The notes beneath the pieces were generated by a model. It did no database searches. It saw only the letters and a program-made list of their open reading frames with translations, and was not told the DNA's origin. Of a stretch of DNA of 64,000 nt, positions 38,057-48,367 are shown piece by piece. Both the position numbers and the translations under genes were made by a program. This DNA comes from Chitinophagaceae bacterium (GTDB taxonomy: Bacteria > Bacteroidota > Bacteroidia > Chitinophagales > Chitinophagaceae), in assembly GCA_024707305.1 (NCBI GenBank), contig JANPZZ010000009.1, forward strand, positions 294,802 to 358,801. The letters run 5' to 3'. The first letter of the stretch is position 1, and each line of letters begins with the position of its first letter.

Positions 38057-38270
38057 TCCTGTGGTTCTTTACAACCACAGTTGAATTCCGAATTTGCACA
38101 CCCTTTTTCCTGATTCTCAGTTATTTATTTTTATTACAATTTTTTCGTCACATAACAAGGTGAAAAAAACATTTTTTTGTCGTTGAAAACACATGTCGAA
38201 AACAATATTATTTCCTACTTTGGGTTGAAACAACGGCGGCCACCGGTTTATAACTCAACCATGAAAACAA

Positions 38271-39107
38271 ATGTTTACCGGAGAAAACTGGATAACCATT
38301 TTGCTTGTTGTTGCCGGCATCAAACTCATTACAATCGGCTGGATAGTTGTTCGGTACAACAACCGATTAAAACGTCTGCGCATCGAATGTTTTGACCGGA
38401 TAGAAGCGTTGTCGAGTACGTATGAACAAAAGCTGACCTTAAATCAGCATGAAGTACAGGAGAACACTTTGCTGACAGTGGCACGCGAGCTCCACGACAA
38501 TTTTAATATGCGCCTGATAGTAGCATCGATGAACCTGCGGCATATTGACTGGAATAACCAGGATCAGACAAAAGAAAAAGTAACTGATTCAATAGAACAA
38601 CTCAACGAATCCATACAAGGTTTAACAGACCTTTCGCGTAGTCTCAACAGCGACCTGATCCAGTCACTCGGCCTGGTAGGTGCACTCGAAAAAGAAATTG
38701 ACCGATTAAGCCGCGCAAGTAATCTCCGTATCCATTTTCATGTAAATGGCGAGCCTGTATTTCTTCCTGAAATAATTGAGATTTCTATATTCAGGCTCTT
38801 CCAGGAATGTTTTAATAATATAATAAAACACTCGGGAACCAAGCTCGTACAAATCACCATCACTTACCTCAGCCACCATGTTTACCTGATGGTAATGGAC
38901 CATGGTGTAGGATTTAGTTATAACGAAGACGATGGCACAGCAAACGGCAGCGGTTCAGGACTTCAGAATCTTCGCTCGCGAATAAAATTAATCGACGGCC
39001 AAATGAAAATTAAAAGTACACCCGATGAAGGCACCTCTTTCCTGTTCACTATACCTTATCCACATGCAAATTCAAATTTATGTCCACCACAAACCCCACC
39101 AAAGTAG
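38271..39107 (+). CDS. NarX/DesK-type sensor histidine kinase
   Basis: 278 residues, intact. One N-terminal membrane helix (WITILLVVAGIKLITIGWIVV, about 7-27) is followed by a coiled coil. The HisKA_3 phospho-acceptor is His75 in ARELHDNF. The HATPase domain has N-box FNNIIKHSG, G1 MDHGVGF and G2 GSGSGLQNLRSRI. With no periplasmic domain, it must sense a membrane or cytoplasmic cue. The response regulator gene overlaps its end by 28 bases, so the pair is translationally coupled. An upstream in-phase alternative is lacking; the ATG at 38261 is in another frame. Confidence 0.9.
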   Translation: MFTGENWITILLVVAGIKLITIGWIVVRYNNRLKRLRIECFDRIEALSSTYEQKLTLNQHEVQENTLLTVARELHDNFNMRLIVASMNLRHIDWNNQDQTKEKVTDSIEQLNESIQGLTDLSRSLNSDLIQSLGLVGALEKEIDRLSRASNLRIHFHVNGEPVFLPEIIEISIFRLFQECFNNIIKHSGTKLVQITITYLSHHVYLMVMDHGVGFSYNEDDGTANGSGSGLQNLRSRIKLIDGQMKIKSTPDEGTSFLFTIPYPHANSNLCPPQTPPK

Positions 39108-39769
39108 CGATCATTGACGACCATGTACTCGTCCGCCATGCACTCATCAGCATGATTGAATCATCTGGCGATTTTAAAGTAGTTTATCATTGCTCGAATG
39201 GCCAGGATTTTATTGATGATGTGAAACGAATGACCAGGCCAGATGTTATTCTTCTCGACATCTCAATGCCGGTAATGAGCGGCTATGATACAGCGCAATG
39301 GCTGTACGAAAATCAGCCTGAAATTGCCATCATTATTCTCTCCGGGCACGATTCAGAACACAATCAATTGCGTTTATTGAAATACGGCATCCGGGGATTC
39401 GTCAGAAAGGATGCACCGCCAGAGGAAATAAAAGCCGCAATTCAAACGGCCACACAAACCGATTTCTATTATAGTAACTCTGCAACTTCACGTTTTGTAA
39501 ACCTGCTTCGCAACCCGGACGGAGGACAGCAGGAGTTACAAAAGAAATTGCTGTCCGATACAGAGTTCGCATTTATGAAACTCATTTGCACCGAACTTAC
39601 TTATAAAGGCATTGCAAAAGAGATGGGATTAAATCCGCGATCGATCGATACACTGCGCGATCATTTATTTATGAAAATGGATGTACAATCCCGTATCGGA
39701 CTCGCAATGGTTTCCGTACGTAACGGAATCGTAAACTTTTTCGATGCACAGTTCCTGCGGTATTCTTAA
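39080..39769 (+). CDS. NarL-family response regulator, partner of the upstream kinase
   Basis: 229 residues, intact. The receiver has the acidic pair IDD (12-14), phospho-acceptor Asp60 in LLDISMP and Lys in FVRKDAPPEE. The C-terminal LuxR-type helix-turn-helix has LTYKGIAKEMGLNPRSIDTLR. The C-terminus ends in a Phe-rich FFDAQFLRYS. It resembles the orphan regulator at 20131-20805 in architecture but is clearly a separate protein. It overlaps the kinase gene by 28 bases. Target genes cannot be inferred from the window. Confidence 0.92.
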   Translation: MSTTNPTKVAIIDDHVLVRHALISMIESSGDFKVVYHCSNGQDFIDDVKRMTRPDVILLDISMPVMSGYDTAQWLYENQPEIAIIILSGHDSEHNQLRLLKYGIRGFVRKDAPPEEIKAAIQTATQTDFYYSNSATSRFVNLLRNPDGGQQELQKKLLSDTEFAFMKLICTELTYKGIAKEMGLNPRSIDTLRDHLFMKMDVQSRIGLAMVSVRNGIVNFFDAQFLRYS

Positions 39770-39776
39770 AAGGAAA

Positions 39777-40610
39777 TTAAGGGTTGTCTTTTACAATAAC
39801 CTTTAACATATCAACAAACACTGGAAATTCGCGCAGGTCGTTATGTCCCCCACCCTGTACTTCTATCAGTTCAGTATTCGCGGGTGAGGCGGCAGCCAGT
39901 TTGCGTGCGAGTTTAATGGGTATTACCCCGTCTGATGTGCCGTGGAAGATGGTAACCGGTGCATCCACATCGGGCAGGCAGGCTTTGTTGTCAAATTCAT
40001 ATTTGGCCAGCCAGCGTACGGGAAAAATAAAAGCGTAGTGCTGCATCAGGTCTACCATGCTGCTATAAGGTGTTTCCAGTATCAGCCTTTTGCAGTCTAC
40101 GCGGCTGGCCAGCCAGCTGGCGGGGCCACTGCCCAGGCTGCGCCCGTAAATGATAATGCTGTCGGCAGCAAAGCGGCTGCGGAGTAATTTATATACCAGT
40201 TCAGCATCCTGTTTCATAATGGTTTCCGAGCGCTCACCCGTGCTTTTTCCGAAACCCGGATATTCGGGCATCCATACTTCGTAACCACTCTGCGTGAGCA
40301 ATTCAGAAGCCGATGCATAATGCTCTACATTGTTGCGGTTGCCATGAAAATATAATACCGCACCGCGGGGCACACTATCTGTTGTAGTAAATCGCGTGAT
40401 ATGAATCATCTTCCCGTCAGAAACCGGCAGGCGGATTTCTTCATAGGGCTGGCTGATGTTGAGAACAGCATCATTGTCGAGCACTTTCGGATGAAACATA
40501 AATTTTTCCTGTAAAAAATACAGGACCGTACCTACCAGCACATAGCCAACCAGTACGGCGCGTATCCATTTCCAACGTTTACGCGATATCTTGAAAGAAG
40601 GTAGCGCCAT
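39777..40610 (-). CDS. Membrane-anchored alpha/beta hydrolase (ABHD13-like)
   Basis: 277 residues, intact. An N-terminal membrane anchor (about 15-35, VLVGYVLVGTVLYFLQEKF) precedes the hydrolase fold. Oxyanion loop YFHGNRNN, nucleophile Ser in YGRSLGSGPASW, an Asp in GTSDGVIP, and the catalytic His in GGGHNDL complete the triad. The family acts on esters or lipids; the substrate is unknown. A paralogue with the same anchor motif (YFLQEKF) is encoded at 58996-59788. The Dabb gene starts upstream on the same strand and ends 2 bases before this ATG, so they may be cotranscribed. Confidence 0.88.
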   Translation of the reverse strand: MALPSFKISRKRWKWIRAVLVGYVLVGTVLYFLQEKFMFHPKVLDNDAVLNISQPYEEIRLPVSDGKMIHITRFTTTDSVPRGAVLYFHGNRNNVEHYASASELLTQSGYEVWMPEYPGFGKSTGERSETIMKQDAELVYKLLRSRFAADSIIIYGRSLGSGPASWLASRVDCKRLILETPYSSMVDLMQHYAFIFPVRWLAKYEFDNKACLPDVDAPVTIFHGTSDGVIPIKLARKLAAASPANTELIEVQGGGHNDLREFPVFVDMLKVIVKDNP

Positions 40611-40611
40611 T

Positions 40612-41021
40612 TTAGTCTTGTGTTATCATATCATACACCACCACACGTTCCCACAGGTGACTGTATTTATCTACAAATGCCTTGTGTGTCGGGTGCACCT
40701 GGTATGCGTCCTGTTCGGCTGCGCTGTTGAAATACATCAGTTCTGATACATCAAAACTATTATCCACCACATCTCGTTTCTCCGTGCTGGCGGGTGTACC
40801 TATCAGCAGTTTTTTACTTCTGGTATGGTGCTCAGTGTACGCAGTCCCGTAATCAGTTCAGCGCGATCTTCGGCATTGCCGGGGCGCTTTAGCCAGAAGA
40901 AAACATGGTGTAATACCTGCATTTGTCCGGTTTTATTTTCGTTACAAGACCACAATACCGATGGCGCCACCACCAGCGCGGCCGCAGTTGCCAGAAATTG
41001 CTTTCGGGATTGTGGAGTCAT
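40612..41021 (-). CDS. Dabb (stress-responsive alpha/beta barrel) lipoprotein
   Basis: About 136 residues. A Tat-like start, [20 protein letters not shown], leads into a lipobox-like WSC, so it is probably a lipid-anchored periplasmic protein. The Dabb domain begins [20 protein letters not shown] and, after repair of one A missing in the run near 40811-40816, continues [10 protein letters not shown] and ends [16 protein letters not shown]. Dabb proteins are small ferredoxin-like dimers of poorly known role; an exported form is typical for Bacteroidota. Just upstream lie the GATCGATG and TTTCC repeat blocks. Confidence 0.82.
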
Positions 41022-41037
41022 GTGGGCGAAAATAAGA

Positions 41038-41200
41038 AAATTCGATGATCGATGACCGATGTCCGATGTCCGATGATCGATGGTCGATGATCGATCGTCA
41101 AATTTTCTTATTTTCTTTTCACGTTTGCCGTTTGCCGCTTGCCGTTTGCCGCTTGCCGTTTCTCACATTTCCACATTTCCATATTTCCACATTTTCCTAA
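41038..41200. repeat. Composite repeat: GATCGATG units joined to GCCGTTTGCC and TTTCC units
   Basis: 41038-41098 holds gatgatcgatgaccgatg-type units without the 80-bp core. 41117-41160 has cacgtttgccgtttgccgct and repeats of it. 41162-41200 has cacatttccacatttcc units. It is the only place in the window where the two repeat families directly adjoin. It fills the gap between the Dabb gene and the terminator of the T9SS gene. Confidence 0.7.
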
Positions 41201-41211
41201 AGCTCCCAAAA

Positions 41212-41243
41212 ACCAAAAAAAGCCCCCCGGAGAACCGGGGAGC
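41212..41243 (-). terminator. Terminator of the large T9SS protein gene
   Basis: GCCCCCCGG (41222-41230) pairs with CCGGGGAGC (41235-41243) with one mismatch. On the minus strand it is followed by a T-run (A-run 41215-41221). A second A/T hairpin, CTATAAG/CTTATAG, lies between it and the stop codon at 41288. Confidence 0.75.
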
Positions 41244-41287
41244 CTTAACCTATAAGAGTTTAATTCTTATAGACCTGATTGAAATAA

Positions 41288-43953
41288 TTATTTAACGATA
41301 AACTGTTTGCTTTCGCGATAAGTATCGCCGCTGATAACAGTTACATAAGCACCAGATTTAACAGAAGCAGGCAGTTCAATCATTTGTGTTACACCTGAAC
41401 CAGCATTATTGATTCTTGTAGCATACACACGCTGGCCAGTTGCGCTGAATACTTCCAGGTTGTACTGACCCTGACGCAAACCGCTCAGGCTTACAGTCAG
41501 TTGCTTGCCCACTACCGGGTTTGGATACAGGCTGAAACCAACTTTAGTGCTTCCCATTTCCACACGCAGGATCTTACTGTACACTGGTTTGCCACCGATT
41601 TCGTCTACACGTGAATGCGATAGAAATTTGCACCGTTAACGGGTGAAGCATCAAAGTGAGCATAAGAAGCCTTGTCATCACGGTTGCTTTTTGGAGCCTG
41701 TTGGTTGATTGGATAGAAATCGATACCATTTGCGGAACGTTCCACTTCATAACGAACGATGTCACGCTCAGTCAGGTTGCTCCACTCCAGTTGTACACCC
41801 TTCATTTTTTCGCATAAGCTTTCACGCCATCAAACAATACAGGCAGTGGGTTGTCGGTGAAGTTAACTGTGGCAAGAGCGAACGCAGTAAAGTTTGTGTT
41901 GCTGCCGGTTGTAAAAGTTCCTACGGTGTTGGTCGGTGTACCATCAACTCCGCCACCTGCATTCGTCCAGGTTGTGCCGTCCAAACGAGCTACACGAATT
42001 GTAGCAGGGTTTGTAATATAGGGAGTCGATGGCGAGCAGTTACTGCTGGCCTCCCAACCTATTGTTACAAAACCGTTACGTGATCCACTTTTTCTCGTCA
42101 GCGTCCAGTATTCGCAGGAGCTAACTCGTGCAATACCTGAACCCATTGTAGAACTCAGTGAATTTGCATTACCACGTACAAAAGTTGCAGTAAAAGTTGA
42201 GGCACCTGCGCCACCACCGTTTGCGGATCTGAAAACAAGCGGGCGAAAGACCAGTTGAGGCAGCATCACCTACGTAGAATGTGAATGAATAGTTTCCAGT
42301 ATTGATAGCTTTCCCTAAAGAACCGTTCACAAACGCACCGTTGACTGAAGATGCTGTACCGGCAGTTGTAATAAGCAGTTCGTTTCCACCCGGAGTAACA
42401 TAACCGTTGGTAAGAGCCAGAGTGCGGCTAACTGTGAATGCCCTGGCCATTGCAACCTCTCCTGAGGCGTTGTTGATAGTCAGATCACGTACCGTAGAAG
42501 CTGCGGTTGCAAAATTTCCGGTAGAAGCACCACGAAACTCGTAATCACCTGTGCTGCTATAAGTACGATTATTTGAACGAATGCTACCAGCTGCACCATT
42601 TGAACGTAATCCTTCATTGTGACTTGTGATAATGCGAGCATTACCGGTCATTGTGAAATTACCGCCAGTATTATCCAAAACTGAAGTTCCAAAATCAACT
42701 GCAGAGTTGTTGTTCATTGTCACGTGGATCGCGTTTAAGATGGAGCCACCTGATTTCGAGAAAGTTTGCAGATTTGTACCGGTAAAGACGATGTTACCAG
42801 AACCACTTGAAGTTTCTGTAATGGAGCCACCAGTTTGTGAAAATCCACCCCGCAAATTCATGGTACTTGATCCGCTAGTCGCAGCCATATTCAATGTACC
42901 ACCTTGCAAATCGAACAATCCTGTAACATTCACCGTGGATGAACCGCTATTGTCATTGCGCAAATTAACAGCACCTGCTGTCATTGTGAATTTACCACTC
43001 ACATTCATGGTGCCATTTCCTTCATCATTTTTCAAAATGAAGTTGCCACCATTCATTTCATAGTCTCCGCCAATGTTTAGCGTTACGTTTCCATCATTGT
43101 TAATGGCAGTAAGATTTCCTGAATTTTGAACAAAATTGCCGCCAACGTTTACTGTACGGTTCGTACCATTATTAGAAATCCGAACAGTGTTATTTCCGGT
43201 TGTCGCAAATGTGAAGTTTCCGGCCACAGATATAGAAGTATTCAGGCTCACATTGCTTGTAATGTTGCCAATTACAGACATATGCCCAAATGACTGGCCC
43301 AAACCACCCGGCAGTGAATTGGATGTAATGTTAAGTTCAAATACTGAAGCATTATTCCAGGTAGCAGTAGGAATGGTACCACCCTCTCTGTCATGAACGA
43401 ATGTACCATTTACAATAAGTTTTGCCGTAGAAGAATTGGAAATAGTACCAGCGTTTCTTAAAACACCTGTTGACGAAACCGTTGTTGAAACGTTCGCACC
43501 GTTGAGATTGTAAGTATTATTATTTAAAACCAATTCACCTGAGATATCAGCAGTAGCGTTATTCCCAAATTGGATATTTTCCAGCGAACTTGCAATGTTT
43601 AACGAAGCGCCTGCGCTGATTCTCAAATCGGCACCAGTACTGCTGTTATTTATTGTCAGTGTGTTCGTACCGCCAGTACCTTGTAACGTAATTGCACCGC
43701 TCAGAATGCGGAGGCTGCCGATAGTTTGAGTGGGTACTCCTGTGATAGTTTGAGATACTTCCTGGTCAATAATCAGGATGTCTGAGTTCTGCGCGGATGT
43801 ACGTGTACTACCGGTTCCATTGGGATTCGTTCTCCAGTTGTTGGCTGTCGACCAGGCACCGCCATTCGTTGGCTGCCAGTAGTACGTCGTTTGAGCCCAG
43901 GCGCCTACCGACAAGGCCAAAAGGGCGATCATTAGTGTGTAAATTCTTTTCAT
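41288..43953 (-). CDS. Large secreted beta-solenoid protein with T9SS type A sorting domain
   Basis: About 887 residues. The signal peptide is residues 1-20 (MKRIYTLMIALLALSVGAWA), then WSTANNWRTNPNGTGS. From about 90 to 480 come Asn/Thr/Gly-rich repeats of roughly 24-30 residues (VGGNFVQNSGN, IGGDYEMNGGNF, VSGKFTMTAGAVNL, VTGLFDLQGGTL), as expected for a parallel beta-helix adhesin. The end has a fibronectin-like stretch and a type A sorting domain (FSLYPNPVVGKQLTVSL ... YRESKQFIVK). It should be secreted by the T9SS and attached to the surface. Three frame shifts (about 42240-42265, 41803-41812 and 41585-41610) split it into four open frames that join smoothly. No obvious partner gene. Confidence 0.85.
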
Positions 43954-44464
43954 TGCTCAGCGTTTAGTTTTATAGATAGAGTTAAGATGGTGACTTCGTC
44001 GTGGGTTCTATCAGTGAACCAGGCTGGCTTTTCAGAGTAGGCACAAACGCTCCCCTATGCACTTAATGCACAATTTTTAGAGATCAGCGATGTAATGGAT
44101 TTGGGGTACGGAATTCAGAAGATTTTGGATGGGAATAAATCAACGAAAAGCGTTTTCGCTTTTTTTCGTGATGTCACAAACATAGAAACCGGTTTTTGAT
44201 TTTGCAAGTGTTTTTCCCGGAAAATTTTCGAACGGGTATCGAAATATTACGTTTTGAGGATGGCAAATTGACGACTGCCCTTCTACGTGAATTAAGTGTT
44301 TTCTTAAAGGAAGATAAGGCCGAATAGTTAAGATATTCAACAGAGAATCAATGAGATAGATCTCAAATAATTGGGGAAACAGATATGTTTGTAATGTTCT
44401 TAACGGCACCGGAAGAGCACACAAAACCGCTTCCGGAAGACGGGGGGAAACCACGCAAAAATAC
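43954..44464. other. Gene-free stretch between the T9SS gene and uvrA
   Basis: About 510 bases with no credible gene on either strand; a 104-codon open frame on the minus strand lacks any recognisable feature. The only structure seen is a small hairpin, AAAAGCG TTTT CGCTTTT at 44146-44163, plus a T-run, and a CTTCCGGAAG palindrome just after the uvrA stop. The start of the T9SS gene's promoter must lie at its left end. Confidence 0.5.
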
Positions 44465-47317
44465 TTAGAGAAATTTTCCTGTATAACTGGATTTTTCCTT
44501 CTTTATGCCGGCAGGAGGGCCCGCATAAACCAGGTTTCCACCCTCATCGCCCGCCTCCGGACCGAGGTCGATCAGCCAGTCAGCGGAGCGGATTACGTCC
44601 GTATTATGCTCAATAACGACGATGGAATGCCCCTGCTCAATCAATGCCTGGAATGAGGTGAGCAGTTTCTGGATATCGTGGAAATGCAGCCCGGTAGTGG
44701 GCTCATCAAATATGAAGAGGATCTTATTATTGGCCCGTCCGCGGCCCAGGAATGATGCAAGCTTCACCCGCTGTGCCTCACCCCCTGAAAGCGTATCGGA
44801 TGACTGGCCCAGCTTTACATAACCCAATCCCACATCACTCAACGGCTGCAAAGCTTTGGAAAGATGTTTTTCATCGTAAAAGAAGTCAATCGCTTCATCC
44901 ACCGACATTTCGAGTACATCGTGAATGCTTTTGTCGTGGTATTTTACTTCCAGCACTTCTTCCTTAAAACGTTTGCCGCCACACGATTCACATACCAGGT
45001 GCACATCGGCAAGGAACTGCATCTCAACTACCTGTTCGCCCTCACCTTTGCAGGTATCACAACGACCGCCATCTACGTTGAAAGAAAAATGTTTGGGCTG
45101 AAAACCACGCATCTTACTCAGGGGTTGCCTTGCATAGAGATCGCGGATTTCATCGTAAGCTTTAATATATGTAACAGGATTACTTCGCGATGATTTACCA
45201 ATCGGGTTTTGATCCACCATTTCTATTTGTGAAAAGGCATCAAGATCGCCCACAATATTTTTATGAGCCCCTACTTTTTCACCGGGTTCACCTTTTAGTT
45301 TTCGCAAAGCGGGATAAAGAATCTGCTTTACCAGTGTGGTTTTACCACTGCCACTTACGCCGCTCACCACACACAACACATTCAATGGAAAGCTCACGTC
45401 TATATTTTTCAGGTTGTGTTGTCGTGCACCTTCAACTGTAATCTGTTTATTCCATTTGCGCACTTTAGCAGGTGGTTCAATCTTCAACTGTCCGCTCAGG
45501 TATTTCCCGGTAAGGCTGTTGCTGTTTGCAACAATAGCATCATAATTTCCTTCTGCAATCACTTCGCCACCCAGGTGTGATGCGAGTGGCCCCATATCAA
45601 TAATATGATCTGCTTCACGCATCATCATCTCATCGTGTTCCACCACCACCACTGTGTTGCCGAGGTCGCGCAATTCTTTTAATACACGAATCAGGTTTTC
45701 GGTATCGCGGCTGTGCAATCCGATAGATGGTTCATCGAGAATGTACAATGAATCAGTAAGATTGCTACCGAGGCTGCGCGTGAGTTGTATGCGCTGGCTT
45801 TCGCCACCACTTAATGTATTTGCAAGTCGATTGATGGTGAGATAACCGAGTCCTACATTCAGCAAAGTCTTGAGTCGGTTTTCAATTTCCAGTAAAACCC
45901 TTTTGCCGATCTGTAGTTCGTGAGCCGTTAAATTTTTACCAAGTTCATCGAACCATACTTTCAGGTCTTTAACCGGCATTTCACTGAGCTCACCAATGTG
46001 CTTGCCATGTACTTTCACATACAGGGCTTCTTTGCGTAAGCGGTATCCTTCGCAATCGGGGCAGGTAGTACGTCCGCGGTAGCGACTCAGCAAAACGCGG
46101 TATTGTACTTTATAAAGATTCTGTTCTACTTCTTTAAAAAAGGCATTGATGCCCAACGCATCGGCATGGCCATCCCACAACTGGCGATATTGTTGTTTGG
46201 TAAGCTCGGCAACGGGTTTATGGATAGGGAAACCGGCTTTTCTTGCACCTTTTATAAACTGCTCGCGCCACCATCCCAGTTTTTCTCCTTTCCAGGGGGC
46301 CACGGCTTCGTCAAATACGCTACGGTTGCGGTCGGGGATTACAAGTTCGTCATCAATACCCAGCACCTGGCTGAATCCTTCGCAGGTGGGGCAGGCGCCA
46401 AACGGGTTATTAAATGAAAACAGGTTGGGCGTAGGTTCTTCAAAAACGATCCCATCCAGTTCATAGCGGTTATTAAAATGCTGAAGTTTCGTTTTTTCGC
46501 CTTCCTGCAATTCCAGGTACACATCCCCTTCTCCCTCATAAAAAGCAGTGCCGATCGAATCGCCCAGCCGGTGGATATCATCTTCCTCCAGTTCGCGTGC
46601 CACCATCCGGTCTATTAATATATATAGGCCTTCAGGTTTGGTCCCGAGGGTTTGTTTCAGGGTTTTATCATCCATTTCCAGCAGGTCCTCAATGCTATGG
46701 GTGTCGCCGGCCGCTTTGCCCTGGGTTTGGTAAACCCTGCTAAACCCTTTCTGCATCAATATATTAAGTTCTTCCCGAAGGTTTCTGTTCTTATGCTGCT
46801 TCAGCAGGGCCAGTATAAAAACGCGGGTTCCCTCTTTGACGGCGGATATGGCATTGATTACATCGGCCACGTCATCCTTTTTCACCTGGCCTCCTGAAAT
46901 GGGCGAAATAGTACGACCCAGGCGTGCATAAAGCAGGCGGAGGTAGTCGTAAATTTCCGTCATACTACCCACCGTACTACGCGGCGTACGGGTGATCACT
47001 TTTTGTTCAATGGCAATGGCGGGGCACAATCCTTTGATGGTATCCACTTCCGGTTTGTTCATCCGGTTGAGGAACTGGCGCGCATACGCGCTCAAACTTT
47101 CCGCATAACGGCGCTGACCTTCAGCGAATAACGTATCAATAGTAAGGGATGACTTTCCAGAACCGGACACACCCGTAACTACCACAAGTTTATTACGTGG
47201 AATTATCACGGATATATCCTTCAGGTTGTGTACGCGTGCACCCTTGATATGGATATTTTCTGCGGAAATTACGGTCTTTCGACCAGCGGGATTTTTCCCT
47301 ATTATTGAAGTGTCCAT
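44465..47317 (-). CDS. uvrA: Excinuclease ABC subunit A
   Basis: ATPase subunit that recognises damage in nucleotide excision repair. 950 residues, intact in one frame. It has two ABC modules: Walker [10 protein letters not shown] (about 49-57) and GVSGSGKTT (about 650), signature motifs [13 protein letters not shown] and [13 protein letters not shown], and Walker [12 protein letters not shown] and [11 protein letters not shown]. The zinc fingers are [17 protein letters not shown] and [19 protein letters not shown]. The length is normal. It is monocistronic and divergent from the sigma factor gene. uvrB and uvrC are not in the window. Confidence 0.97.
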   Translation of the reverse strand: MDTSIIGKNPAGRKTVISAENIHIKGARVHNLKDISVIIPRNKLVVVTGVSGSGKSSLTIDTLFAEGQRRYAESLSAYARQFLNRMNKPEVDTIKGLCPAIAIEQKVITRTPRSTVGSMTEIYDYLRLLYARLGRTISPISGGQVKKDDVADVINAISAVKEGTRVFILALLKQHKNRNLREELNILMQKGFSRVYQTQGKAAGDTHSIEDLLEMDDKTLKQTLGTKPEGLYILIDRMVARELEEDDIHRLGDSIGTAFYEGEGDVYLELQEGEKTKLQHFNNRYELDGIVFEEPTPNLFSFNNPFGACPTCEGFSQVLGIDDELVIPDRNRSVFDEAVAPWKGEKLGWWREQFIKGARKAGFPIHKPVAELTKQQYRQLWDGHADALGINAFFKEVEQNLYKVQYRVLLSRYRGRTTCPDCEGYRLRKEALYVKVHGKHIGELSEMPVKDLKVWFDELGKNLTAHELQIGKRVLLEIENRLKTLLNVGLGYLTINRLANTLSGGESQRIQLTRSLGSNLTDSLYILDEPSIGLHSRDTENLIRVLKELRDLGNTVVVVEHDEMMMREADHIIDMGPLASHLGGEVIAEGNYDAIVANSNSLTGKYLSGQLKIEPPAKVRKWNKQITVEGARQHNLKNIDVSFPLNVLCVVSGVSGSGKTTLVKQILYPALRKLKGEPGEKVGAHKNIVGDLDAFSQIEMVDQNPIGKSSRSNPVTYIKAYDEIRDLYARQPLSKMRGFQPKHFSFNVDGGRCDTCKGEGEQVVEMQFLADVHLVCESCGGKRFKEEVLEVKYHDKSIHDVLEMSVDEAIDFFYDEKHLSKALQPLSDVGLGYVKLGQSSDTLSGGEAQRVKLASFLGRGRANNKILFIFDEPTTGLHFHDIQKLLTSFQALIEQGHSIVVIEHNTDVIRSADWLIDLGPEAGDEGGNLVYAGPPAGIKKEKSSYTGKFL

Positions 47318-47587
47318 TTTATGAAAAACAAAGGTAAAGTGTTCAGGCTCTTAAATTTCAGTGAATTTCCTTAACATTTTTTTTACAGAAAAAGTAAGCT
47401 CCCGCAAATTTGGATGTTGGGTCGTATCGTCAAATCGTGTACTTTTATTGTACAATATCCAACTAAATATGAATAACCTTAAAACCACCACGCCTATCGC
47501 ATAATACTCTACACTTTTTTACCGATTTTCTTTTTCAAATTTTATTGTAACCAATATCCATTCAACCACCTAAACTGTAGGAGTATT

Positions 47588-48169
47588 ATGAAAGCTTTTG
47601 TCAAAAAAACTGACCATGAATTAATTCATTTGTTCATGGATGGCAATCTCGAGGCACTGGAAGCCCTCGTTTTGCGTCACAAAGACAAACTGTACACGTC
47701 TATCCTGTTCCTGGTAAAGGACAAATATCTCGCCGAAGATATTTTTCAGGATGTATTCATTCGCATTATTGATACGATGCGTAGCGGTCGCTACACAGAG
47801 GAAGGAAAATTCCTGCCCTGGGCGATGCGTATTGCTCACAACCTTTGCGTGGATCATTTCCGCAAGGTGAAACGCACTCCCACCATCCGCAATAGCGAAG
47901 ACAAAGACATTTTTGAAGTATTGAATTTCTCAGAAGACAGCGCCGAAACAGCACTGATGAAGCGCCAGAGCCACAGCCGCGTCCGCGAAATGCTGGAGCG
48001 ACTGCCTGAAGATCAGCGCGAAGTAATCATCCTGCGCCATTACGCAGATATGAGCTTCAAGGAAATTGCTGCCGCAACCAATTGCAGCATCAATACCGCC
48101 CTCGGCCGTATGCGTTATGGATTAATTAACTTACGGAAATTGATGGTGCAAAAACAAATTGCACTTTAA
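47588..48169 (+). CDS. ECF-type RNA polymerase sigma factor (sigma-70 family)
   Basis: 193 residues, intact. Region 2 covers about 25-95 (LYTSILFLVKDKYLAEDIFQDVF with the -10 binding helix, then WAMRIAHNLCVDHFRK). Region 4 is a helix-turn-helix at about 130-185 (RLPEDQREVIILRHYADMSFKEIAAATNCS). A ribosome-binding site, taggag, is 7 bases before the ATG. No anti-sigma gene follows; instead comes a terminator and then repeats, so regulation by an adjacent anti-sigma factor is unlikely. The linker between regions is acidic. It is similar to the single-gene ECF factors abundant in Bacteroidota; the regulon is unknown. Confidence 0.93.
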   Translation: MKAFVKKTDHELIHLFMDGNLEALEALVLRHKDKLYTSILFLVKDKYLAEDIFQDVFIRIIDTMRSGRYTEEGKFLPWAMRIAHNLCVDHFRKVKRTPTIRNSEDKDIFEVLNFSEDSAETALMKRQSHSRVREMLERLPEDQREVIILRHYADMSFKEIAAATNCSINTALGRMRYGLINLRKLMVQKQIAL

Positions 48170-48310
48170 TCCGTTAGTTATTATATTCGCAACGGAATAC
48201 AAAATCATTGTCATTCTGTATTTCCATTCGCAACCCCTAAGTCCTTACTAAACATAAGGCATTCACTTGCTTGTCGGCGAAAGGTTTTTACAGAATGACA
48301 CCAAATTGAA

Positions 48311-48341
48311 AGACTCCTCATAACCTGAGGGGTCTTTTTTT
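48311..48341 (+). terminator. Terminator after the sigma factor gene
   Basis: GACTCCTCA (48312-48320) pairs with TGAGGGGTC (48326-48334) with one G-T pair, followed by seven T. It is about 140 bases after the sigma factor stop. Confidence 0.8.
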
Positions 48342-48367
48342 GCTTTCAACAACCCGCGAGACGAGAG

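Noticed and set aside
44140..44454. 104-codon open frame on the minus strand between the T9SS gene and uvrA
   Set aside because: No signal, domain, ribosome-binding site or conserved look; composition as in non-coding DNA.
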